A stretch of 64,000 nt of DNA from Cytophagaceae bacterium (lineage in GTDB: Bacteria > Bacteroidota > Bacteroidia > Cytophagales > Flexibacteraceae), in the NCBI GenBank assembly GCA_947458545.1, contig CANGYH010000007.1, positions 1 through 64,000 of the forward strand, read 5' to 3'. The notes beneath the pieces were generated by a model that made no database searches, was not told where the DNA came from, and saw only the letters and a program-made list of their open reading frames with translations. Numbering within the stretch: position 1 is the first letter of the stretch; each line of letters opens with the position of its first letter. Positions 8,231-16,100 of the stretch are shown here, piece after piece. The position numbers were made by a program, and so were the translations under genes.

Positions 8231-9133
8231 TTAGCGGCCAAACCGCTGATGGCGCCGCAAAGGGCCCAGCAGGATGCCCCCTTGCACCCACATGGTGCTG
8301 CGGGGCGAGTAGAAGTAAGAGTCGTCTGCGCCTCGGGTGCCTAGCTGCCAGGCCAGGCTCCCGAACACGCGCCAGAAGCTGACGCGGGCCCCTAGGCTCA
8401 GATGGTTCTGAAAGAGGTTGTCGGGCGCACGCATGGCGGGGACATCTGGCGCGATGGTGTAGCCGCCCAGGCGCTCGTCTGTACGGCCGTGCTGCACGCG
8501 CGCTAAAAGACCAAACCGCAGGCTGCCAATAAAGCTGAGGTTGAGGCCCTTGTGCGAATCCATCAGCGGTAGCACCACGCTGGCCATGGCCCAGGGCTTG
8601 GCGTAGAGGTTCTTGTGGGTGATGCGGGTTGGCGCACCTGCAAAAAAGTCGTCGGCATAGTCTTGCCGCCGACTGAGCTGATCTACGTCTATGCCCCCTT
8701 GCAGCCAGAAACGCCCGAGCTCAGAGAGGGCAAACCGGCGGCCAACGCCGACGCCAAAGCTGAGACCCTGATGCCGCACGCCTGACATCGCAACCAACTG
8801 GCCCGAGGCACCGCTGATGAGCTGCTCGCCCACGTAAGCCCAGCCATCGCGGCCGGTTTGGGTGTAGATGTTGCGCTGAAAACGGCCCGAGACTAAATAA
8901 TCAGGGTTTATCTGCACGTTGGCACTACCCCCTATGGCATCAAGCTCCCACACGGCGTTGTTGACCTGCCCCCTGTAACTACCCGGCGAGTGTATGGAGG
9001 CTTCGATCTGCCCCGTGGTATCTACAATGGGCGCGGCGGCCATGGGGGCCAGATAATTGTATTGGCAGCCACCCAAACCCAGGGCCGCCGCCAGGCCCAA
9101 CCCAAAGGCGGCCTTGCTGAAACGTTTATGCAT
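8231..9133 (-). CDS. Lipoprotein with probable outer-membrane beta-barrel
   Basis: I start this 300-residue protein at MHKRFSKAAFGLGLAA. That gives a standard lipoprotein signal with lipobox LGLGGC, whereas the longer frame (to 9217) reads into the upstream repeat-flanked gap. The mature part is rich in alternating strands with aromatic ends (for example GRFWLQGGIDVDQL, LNLSFIGSLRFGLLARV and VSFWRVFGSLAWQLG), which suggests a small barrel. No family name comes to mind. It converges with the EVE gene, leaving 9 nt between stops. Confidence 0.7.
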   Translation of the reverse strand: MHKRFSKAAFGLGLAAALGLGGCQYNYLAPMAAAPIVDTTGQIEASIHSPGSYRGQVNNAVWELDAIGGSANVQINPDYLVSGRFQRNIYTQTGRDGWAYVGEQLISGASGQLVAMSGVRHQGLSFGVGVGRRFALSELGRFWLQGGIDVDQLSRRQDYADDFFAGAPTRITHKNLYAKPWAMASVVLPLMDSHKGLNLSFIGSLRFGLLARVQHGRTDERLGGYTIAPDVPAMRAPDNLFQNHLSLGARVSFWRVFGSLAWQLGTRGADDSYFYSPRSTMWVQGGILLGPLRRHQRFGR

Positions 9134-9273
9134 ACAAAGGGAACTGAGGTGCCAAAGTAAGCCCCCATTGCCCAAATTGCCCAAATCTGGTAGCCCAGGC
9201 GTATATCCATAAAACAAGTATTAAACCGCCCCCCATGGCATCAGCAAAGGGCTGAGCGTTGGGCGCTGCTGAC

Positions 9274-9428
9274 GCTAAGCAAGGTCGCTTAGGCTGTCTA
9301 GATTCTCCCGCTGCAAGTCTCCGACTTGCCAGACGGACGCGGCTCATCGGTGGGGCGGGTTTAGATAAAAGCCGGGCTGTATCAGAGACTTGCAGCGTCG
9401 GAAAGCAAAGTCGGCGACTTTGCTTAGC
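9274..9428. repeat. Nested-palindrome repeat element, copy 1
   Basis: A 155-bp element that begins GCTAAGC and ends GCTTAGC. Internal hairpins are GCAAGTCTCCGACTTGC and AAAGCAAAGTCGGCGACTTTGCTT. The left arm is altered: after AAGCAAGGTCGCTTA comes GGCTGTCTAGATTCTCCC instead of the second half of the first hairpin. The same kind of alteration sits just left of the copy at 45865. Confidence 0.8.
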
Positions 9429-9497
9429 GGGGGTCTTGCCCTGGCGGCAGCGGATGTAGTGGCCTTGGGTGGCGTCGTAGCGCACCTGGCTCCTGTT

Positions 9498-9670
9498 GCT
9501 AAGCAAGGTCTCTGACCTTGCTTTTGGCCGCCGCAAGTCTCCGACTTGCCAGACGGACGCGGCCCATCGGTGGGGCTGGTTCAGGTAGTAGCCGCGCTGT
9601 ATTAAGCTGTAATAGAATGCAAGTCAGAGACTTGCAGCGGCGGAAAGCAAAGTCAGAGACTTTGCTTAGC
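9498..9670. repeat. Nested-palindrome repeat element, copy 2
   Basis: A 173-bp element with 52-bp imperfect inverted ends. The left end runs GCTAAGCAAGGTCTCTGACC to ACTTGC; the right end is its near reverse complement, finishing CTTTGCTTAGC. Each arm contains two smaller hairpins (AGCAAGGTCTCTGACCTTGCT and GCAAGTCTCCGACTTGC). It ends 7 nt from the Abi_C stop codon. Related elements lie at 9274-9428 and 45865-46038. Confidence 0.85.
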
Positions 9671-9677
9671 GGGGGGC

Positions 9678-10466
9678 CTACTGTACCTGGCGTTCAAGCT
9701 TTCTCTCCATTGTTTGTATTAAGTAGTGGGACAATGAAAATGATATATTAATGATAAATTCTGCATGTCTTTTATCGACAGAGTATCTTTTATTGGCGGT
9801 ACTCCTACCATGTGAGTCGGAGAATGAATTCCGAATCCCGGCAATTCCATTCATTATTGAGACAGTTCCAGTAAGTATCTCTTTGAATGGCTGTGCAAGG
9901 TCAACTCCTTCTTCTAATTGCATACCCAATATTTTGCGGCATTGCTTGAATAATTTAGGCAAGTCTCCACTATTGTCTACTGATTCGTTACCAACCTTTT
10001 CAATGATTAAGATACAAACTGTCTCTAACAAGGTACGGCAGTTGGTAACAACACCATCATAATCTTCTAACGCAAGTTTGGTTCGTGCTTTTTCAATTTG
10101 CTGATTAATGTAAACATCGTCAATAGTTAGCTTAGAATCAACTAGATTATCATCTAACAGTTCAAAATCAATTTCAAAACTTAAGTTTGTTATTTCAGGT
10201 GAACTTTCCTTTAAGGGATAAATTTTCAAAACTTGATTAAAAATAAAATCAAAGTCTTCTTTAGACAATTGGCTTGCCTTTTCATGATTGGTCTCATTCA
10301 AATAAATTACAAACTCGCTAAGCGTAGAGTAATACCTGCTGCCAAAGGTATTTGATTCATTTAAAAAGGTTCTTGAACCTTTAAAAATATTGATAAGGTC
10401 CTCCCGATTCGCAATCCTGAATAACCTAAACAGCTTTTGTAAATCATGATCTACTTGCTTTTCCAT
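9678..10466 (-). CDS. Abortive-infection protein with Abi_C domain, AT-rich
   Basis: A 262-residue protein. The C-terminal part matches the Abi_C pattern: an opening with DGVVTNCRTLLETVC, then DLPKLFKQCRKILGM, FKEILTGTVSIMNGIAGIRN, and a closing segment with DSHGR and KRHAEF. Abi_C proteins are linked to phage abortive infection, although biochemistry is thin. The N-terminal half is unrecognised. Starting at MEKQVDHDLQ puts the ATG 1 nt after the mnmE stop, so it can be read as the second gene of an mnmE unit. It is far AT-richer than mnmE and is followed by a repeat element, which suggests insertion at the mnmE 3' end. Confidence 0.82.
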   Translation of the reverse strand: MEKQVDHDLQKLFRLFRIANREDLINIFKGSRTFLNESNTFGSRYYSTLSEFVIYLNETNHEKASQLSKEDFDFIFNQVLKIYPLKESSPEITNLSFEIDFELLDDNLVDSKLTIDDVYINQQIEKARTKLALEDYDGVVTNCRTLLETVCILIIEKVGNESVDNSGDLPKLFKQCRKILGMQLEEGVDLAQPFKEILTGTVSIMNGIAGIRNSFSDSHGRSTANKRYSVDKRHAEFIINISFSLSHYLIQTMERKLERQVQ

Positions 10467-10467
10467 T

Positions 10468-11841
10468 TTACTTCCCAATACAAAACCTCCCAAATATATT
10501 CCCCAGCAGGTCGTCGCTGGTGATTTGGCCGGTGATTTCGCCCAGGTGGTAGAGGGCTTGGCGGATGTCTTGGGCCAGAAAATCGCTCGTTACCTGGGCG
10601 TGGATGCCTTGCAGCACGCCCAGCAGGGCCTCGCGGGCGGCGCGGAGGCAGTGGTAGTGCCGGGCGTTGGTCACCAGCGCGTCGGGAATGGTGCCTGCCA
10701 GGGCTTCTACCTGGCGCAGGATTTCGGCCTGCAGCTCGGCCATGCCCTGGCCCGTCTGGGCCGAGATGTGCAGGTGCGGGGCGGCAGCGTTGGGCAGGGG
10801 CGCGGGCGTGTGGGTGGGGGGCAGCGCATCGGCCTTGTTGCCCACCACGATGAGCGGCGTGCGGGCCTCTGCGTCGGGCCAGAGGGCGGCCAGCTCGGCC
10901 TGCAGGGTGGCGGCGGAGGTCTGGGCGGCGTCGTACACGTAGAGCACCAGGTCTGCCTCGGCGATGCGGGCCCGGGCGCGGGCGATGCCGATTTGCTCGA
11001 TGCGGTCGTCGCTCTCGCGCAGGCCGGCCGTGTCAATAAAGCGCAGTTGCCAGCCGCCCAGCGTCAGCGTGTCCTCGACGGTGTCTCGCGTGGTGCCGGG
11101 GATGTCTGAGACGATGGCGCGCTCCTCGCCCAGCAGGCGGTTGAGCAGGGTGCTTTTGCCTGCGTTGGGCGCGCCGGCAATGACGGTGGCGATGCCGTTT
11201 TTGACGGCGTTGCCCGTGCGGTAGCCCGCAATGAGGGTATCCAGGTGCGCCGTCAGGCGGTGGACGAGGGCCTCCAGCTCGTCGCGCCGGGCAAATTGCA
11301 CGTCTTCTTCCGAGAAGTCCAGCTCCAGCTCCACGAGGCTGGCAAAGGTGATGAGCTCCTCGCGGAAGGCGTGGATCTGCCGGCTGAAGTCGCCGCGGAG
11401 CTGGCGCAGGGCGGCCTGGTGGGCGTGGCCGCTCGGGGCCTCGATGAGGTCTGCCACGGCCTCGGCCTGGGCCAGGTCTAGCCGTCCGTTCAAAAAGGCG
11501 CGGCGGGTAAACTCGCCCGGCTGGGCATAGGCCACGCCGTGGCGGGCCAGCAGGGCCAGCACCTCGCGCAAGATGTAGGGCGAGCCGTGGCAGCTAATCT
11601 CGGCCACGTCCTCGCCGGTGTAGCTGCGCGGGGCGCGGAAGAGGGCCACCACCACCTCGTCGAGCGTCTGGGCCCCGTCTGTGATGGTGCCGTAGTGGAG
11701 CGTGTAGCCGGGTTGGTCTTGCAGGCGCTTGCCGGTAAAGATGCCGTCTAGCACGGCCAGCGTCTGGGGCCCGGATATGCGCACCACGCCGATGGAGCTT
11801 TGGCCGGGCACGGTGGCCAGGGCGCAGATGGTCTGCATCAA
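10468..11841 (-). CDS. mnmE: tRNA modification GTPase MnmE
   Basis: A 457-residue protein of normal MnmE length. The N-terminal folate-binding domain starts at TICALATVPGQSSIGVVRIS. A helical domain surrounds an inserted G domain with AGAPNAGKSTLLN (G1), DIPGTTRDT (G2), DTAGLRES (G3) and NKAD (G4). The C-terminal CIGK motif closes the protein. With MnmG it modifies the wobble uridine of certain tRNAs in the cytoplasm. A low-complexity AT repeat lies immediately upstream, and an AT-rich abi gene starts 1 nt downstream. Confidence 0.96.
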   Translation of the reverse strand: MMQTICALATVPGQSSIGVVRISGPQTLAVLDGIFTGKRLQDQPGYTLHYGTITDGAQTLDEVVVALFRAPRSYTGEDVAEISCHGSPYILREVLALLARHGVAYAQPGEFTRRAFLNGRLDLAQAEAVADLIEAPSGHAHQAALRQLRGDFSRQIHAFREELITFASLVELELDFSEEDVQFARRDELEALVHRLTAHLDTLIAGYRTGNAVKNGIATVIAGAPNAGKSTLLNRLLGEERAIVSDIPGTTRDTVEDTLTLGGWQLRFIDTAGLRESDDRIEQIGIARARARIAEADLVLYVYDAAQTSAATLQAELAALWPDAEARTPLIVVGNKADALPPTHTPAPLPNAAAPHLHISAQTGQGMAELQAEILRQVEALAGTIPDALVTNARHYHCLRAAREALLGVLQGIHAQVTSDFLAQDIRQALYHLGEITGQITSDDLLGNIFGRFCIGK

Positions 11842-11845
11842 CTAT

Positions 11846-11874
11846 TAATTAAAAATTAAGAATTAAAAATTAAG
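11846..11874. repeat. AT-rich low-complexity repeat upstream of mnmE
   Basis: AATTAAAAATTAAGAATTAA-type string starting a few bases upstream of the mnmE start codon. The same text occurs at 20841-20869 and as an inverted pair at 56170-56229. Confidence 0.75.
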
Positions 11875-11948
11875 CGTTGTGCAGCGCTGTGCCGTGCCCG
11901 CCCCCTTCTGGCACACGAAGATGGGCCTGCTCTGGCCCATATAACAAG

Positions 11949-11981
11949 CAAGCCGCCTGCCACTTGCTGGCAGACGGCTTG
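11949..11981 (-). terminator. Hairpin downstream of the coiled-coil gene
   Basis: CAAGCCGCCTGCCA and TGGCAGACGGCTTG pair over 14 positions (one G-T) around a 5-nt loop, 34 nt past the stop of the minus-strand coiled-coil gene. The following T-run is weak (CTTGTTAT), so termination is likely but not certain. Confidence 0.55.
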
Positions 11982-12014
11982 GGGGCACGGCTCCTAAAGA
12001 TGTGGCGGTAGGGC

Positions 12015-12344
12015 TTATTTGGCCTTCTTCTTGGCCTCTTGGGCGGCCTTTATATTCCGTTTCAGCCCTTCGATATCCCGCTTCAAATTGTCTATCTGGT
12101 TGGTCAGGCCTTTTACCTTGGTGGTCAGCTGCAGCCGTGCAGAGTCCATCTGCCCACGGTAGCTCTGCTTTTGGGCCGTGTTGGTGGCCCGCGCCATAGA
12201 GGCCTTTATTTGCGAGATACTACGAGCTGCCGTGGCTTTGGCATCGCGTATTTGGTCTTTATTACCTGCCAGCCGGCCCTTGGCAGACTCTATGCGCCCT
12301 TGCAAGGCAAGAATCTGGGCCGTGTAATACTGCTTAGAGCTCAT
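12015..12344 (-). CDS. Small basic coiled-coil protein of unknown function
   Basis: Taken from MSSKQYYTAQ, this is a 109-residue, lysine-rich protein that is almost entirely predicted helix with heptad spacing (LALQGRIESAKGRLAG, then LTTKVKGLTNQIDNLKRDIE). It ends in a run of Lys and Ala. The longer frame adds a Cys-rich, unconvincing N-terminus. It has no signal peptide or membrane segment. It could be a structural or nucleoid-associated factor, but nothing identifies it. A hairpin terminator candidate follows it. Confidence 0.65.
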   Translation of the reverse strand: MSSKQYYTAQILALQGRIESAKGRLAGNKDQIRDAKATAARSISQIKASMARATNTAQKQSYRGQMDSARLQLTTKVKGLTNQIDNLKRDIEGLKRNIKAAQEAKKKAK

Positions 12345-12392
12345 ACGTTGGCACTTGCGGGTAGTTGTTTTTAAGGCTTCGTACAGGCAAAA

Positions 12393-12527
12393 GTGCGCCA
12401 CAAGCAGGGGCGGCGCAAGTTCAAGTTAGGTCAACTTTGGGCAAGCTGGCATTGGGAGGTGCTGGGGCTGATGGCCGGCATCAGCCTGGGCATTTATGCG
12501 TGGATTAAGCGGGAGGGATGGTTGTAA
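12393..12527 (+). CDS. Possible 44-residue single-span membrane protein
   Basis: This small frame starts at GTG and reads MRHKQGRRKFKLGQLWASWH, then a hydrophobic stretch VLGLMAGISLGIYAWI and a charged end. The basic N-terminus followed by one membrane span is typical of small membrane proteins. It starts about 50 nt from the divergent coiled-coil gene. There is no recognised family and no strong ribosome-binding site, so it may be chance; conservation in relatives would decide. Confidence 0.4.
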   Translation: MRHKQGRRKFKLGQLWASWHWEVLGLMAGISLGIYAWIKREGWL

Positions 12528-12615
12528 CTGGGGGTGCAGGTTGTCTTCCTTGAACGGATGATGGCTGGGGTTTCATGGCCCGACAACAATCTGACACTAT
12601 GCACGTTTTGCATAG

Positions 12616-12837
12616 ATGAAGGTAACCATACTGCTTGCTACTGCCCTTTTGTTTGCGTGGTCACTCGGCGTAGATGCCGCTCCTCCTAAGGGCAAGCCGG
12701 GTAGGGCTGCCAAACAAGCCAAAGCCAAGCCCGGGCGCATGGTGAACGGGCACTATATGCTCTTCGACCAGCTGGATTCGCTGCGGGTGTGGAAGATTTT
12801 GCCTCGGGCCACGCCGCCGGCAGGTGAAGGTTGCTAG
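12616..12837 (+). CDS. Small secreted basic protein, hypothetical
   Basis: A 73-residue frame with a good signal peptide (MKVTILLATALLFAWSLGVDA) followed by a Lys/Arg/Pro-rich stretch (PPKGKPGRAAKQAKAKPG) and a short end containing GHYMLFDQLDSLRVWKIL. The signal peptide makes it more credible than the overlapping frames, but no family is recognised. It precedes sprA by about 360 nt on the same strand. Confidence 0.5.
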   Translation: MKVTILLATALLFAWSLGVDAAPPKGKPGRAAKQAKAKPGRMVNGHYMLFDQLDSLRVWKILPRATPPAGEGC

Positions 12838-13195
12838 GTTCGATGGAACCAGGGGCACGGACCCTGAAGGTAGTAGGTGGGTGCTTCTAGCCTTTCTAGA
12901 GAGCGGAGCATTCGTTGTCTTTGCCAGGCAAGGGCTGGGCGCCAAGGTATTGTGGAGACTTGGGGCAATAAGGCTTGCGCGGCAGGCGTTCCTTCCGGGC
13001 ATGGCGGTGCGGCCTTGCGGCAGGGCGTATCTTTGCCCTGGCAATCGTTTGGCCCTGTGTATGCCGGGCCTGGCTGATGCGTTTTTGCGCCCGTAGCGCC
13101 CGGCCTCTGCCCTTGTGGGCGGGGTAGGCCAGCGCTACAGGGGAGCATGCAAACTCCGTGCCGTTGCGTTATAACCGCTCTCTTTTTCGGCTGTC
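12838..13195. other. Gap before sprA, no convincing gene
   Basis: Several overlapping frames occur here, but none has a credible start, signal or composition. A TATCTTTG word at 13028-13035 looks like a Bacteroidota -7 element, though no TTTG lies at the usual distance upstream. If used, it would give sprA a leader of roughly 150 nt. An ATG at 13147 opens a short signal-peptide-like frame that is out of phase with sprA. Confidence 0.4.
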
Positions 13196-16100
13196 TTGAC
13201 CCCGCCATTTGCCAAAACCGGCCCCACACGCCTGCCTGCCAAAAGCGGGTTGTTTGGCCTTGTGGTGCTGTTTGGCAGTTGGCTCTCGCTAGCAGCAGAC
13301 CCTGCCCGCACGGGCACCTTTAGGCACTGGCCAGGGGCACCAGGCGCCGTGCAGGCCCCGGCCGATACCCCCGGCCCAGACACCGCCCGCTACCGCCCCA
13401 GCACCCGGCCCCGTCCCCGCCCGGCAGACAGGCCCGGAGACCCCTTTAGCAATCCGCCGCCCAACAGCGCCATGCTGCCAGACAACCCCGGCGCAGAAGT
13501 TAAGGTTGAGCTCGATACCCTCACAGGCAACTACACCGTGTTCGAGAAGGTGGGCGAGGTGGACTACCGCCCTGCCGGCACCATGACGTTTGCCGAGTAC
13601 GAGGCCTGGCGCCGCCGCAAAGACGAGCGAGACGCCTTCAAAGCCAAGGCAGGCGGCGGGGGCGAGGGGCCGCTGGCCTCCAAGTCTATGATCCCGCGGA
13701 TCTACATCTCGCCCCTGTTTGACCGCATCTTCGGAGGCAACTACATAGACATCCGCCCCAACGGCTCTGTACTGCTGGATTTTGGGTATCGGCACCAGCG
13801 CGTTTTCAACCCGCAGTTCCCCATCCGGCAGCAGCGCAACGGGCAGTTCTTGTTCGACCAGCAAATCAGCCTCAACGCGCAAGGCCGCATCGGAGAGAAG
13901 CTGCGCGTCAACATCAACCAGGATACCAAGGCCGCCTTTGAGTTCGACAACACCATCAAGCTAGACTACACCGGGTTTGACCACGAGATCTTGCAGAAGA
14001 TAGAGGCCGGCAACGTCTCGCTGCCCATCAGCAGCAGCCTGATACGGGGGGCGCAGAACCTCTTCGGCCTCAAGACGACGATGCAGTTTGGCAAGCTGCG
14101 CGTGGTCTCTGTCATCTCTAACCAGCGGGGCAGCCAGCAGAGCATGACGCTGCGCAACGGCGCCCAAACGCGCGAGCTCTCCATCCGCGTAAACGACTAC
14201 GACGACAACCGGCACTACTTTCTGGGGCACTTCTTCCGCAACCGGTACGACCAAGTGCTGGCCGCGCCGCCCAGCGTCACCAGTGGCACCAACGTGGCCC
14301 TGCCCCCAGGCTCTGGGCTAGACCAAACCGGCGCCGGTGGGCAGGGCCAGATGGGCGGCACAGGCGGCAACCCCAACAGCCAGACGAGCGGCACGGCAGG
14401 CGTGCCCGCCAGCACCGTAAACTCGGGCATACAGATTACCCGGGTAGAGCTGTACGTAACCAACCGCGCCAACCAGGCCACCACCCTGCGCAACTTCGTA
14501 GCCCTGCAAGACCTGGGCGAGCACAACCCCCTGCGCAACCGCTGGCTCTTTAACCCGGCAGACTCTGCCATCAAGCCGCTGAGCAACCGCGTCAACAAGC
14601 TCTTTACAGACTCGCTGCCCTTCCGCCAAGAGGGTATCCGGCAAGACACCGCCGCCCTCTACGACATCAACCAGGTGCAGCCCTACCTCATCGGCAAGGG
14701 GCTGGCCCGGGGCGAGGACTTCGAGGTGGTGCGCGGTGCCCGCCGCCTGCAAGAAGACCGCGACTTTACCGTGCAGCGGCAACTGGGCTACCTGTCGCTC
14801 AATACCCAGTTGCGAGACGACGAAGTGCTGGGCCTGGCCATGGAGTACACCTTCCAGGGCCGTGCCTACCGCGTCGGCGAGCTGACAGACGACTACGCAG
14901 GCCGCCCGCAAGACCAAGCCATCATCCTGAAGCTGCTGCGCCCCAGCCAGGTACGCCTCAACCTCCCCACCTGGGACCTGCAGATGAAAAACATCTACAG
15001 CCTCGGCGGCGGCGGCATCAGTAAAGACAACTTCCAGATGCGCGTCGTGTACCGCGACGACAGCTCTGGCGTGGATAACCCCGCCATGCCCCGGGGCAAG
15101 CGCATCAAAGACGTGCCCCTGGTGCAGGTGCTAAACCTCGACAGGCTAGACCCCACCAACGAGCTGCGGCCCGACGGCAACTTCGACTACATAGAGGGCG
15201 TGACGGTGGACAGCCGCTTTGGGCGCATCATCTTCCCCGTCAAAGAGCCGTTTGGTGCCTGGCTGCGCAGCAAGTTCGACGAAACCGACCCGGCCGACGC
15301 CGCCCTGGCCAACAAGTACGTCTTCGACGAGCTCTACCGCACCACCAAGGCCGACGCCCTGCAAGCCGCCAACAAGGCCAAGTTCTTCTTGATAGGCCGC
15401 ACCCAGAGCAGTGCCAGCAACGTCATCCAACTGCAGAGCGCCAACCTGCCGCAGGGCTCCGTAAAGGTGTTTGCAGGCTCTACCCCCCTCACAGAGGGCA
15501 CAGATTATACGGTAGATTACAGCGCCGGGCAGCTGACCATCATCAACACGGGCATCCTCAACTCGGGCCAGCAGATAGACGTGCGCTACGAGAAGCAGGA
15601 CATGTTCCAGTTCGTGCAGCGCACGTTTGCAGGCAGCCGGCTAGACTATGCCTTCGACAAAAACCTGAACCTGGGCGCCACGCTGCTCTACTTCAACGAG
15701 CGGCCCATCGTACGGCGCACGCCCGTCGGCGAGGAGCCTGCCCGCAACACGATGATCGGGCTAGACTTCAACTACAAGTCTGACTCCCGCTTCTTGACCA
15801 AGATGGTAGATGCGCTGCCGCTCATCCAGACCAAGGCCGTATCCACCATCACGGCCTCGGGCGAGTATGCGCGGCTCTTCCCCGGTGCCAACCGCTTTGT
15901 AGATGCCAGCGGGCGGGGCATCAGCTTCGTAGATGATTTTGAGACCTCGCGCATCCCCATCCAGACGTTTTTGCAGCCCCTCAAGTGGCGGTTGTCTTCC
16001 ACGCCCGTCGGCTACGACGGCCTGCCCGACGACACCAGCCGCTTTGCCCGCACCGTAGCCTTTGGCAACCGCCGCGCCGCCATCAACTGGAAGCTGATAG

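Noticed and set aside
12824-13229. Overlapping frames on both strands before sprA
   Set aside because: No credible start or protein-like composition, and they contradict each other.
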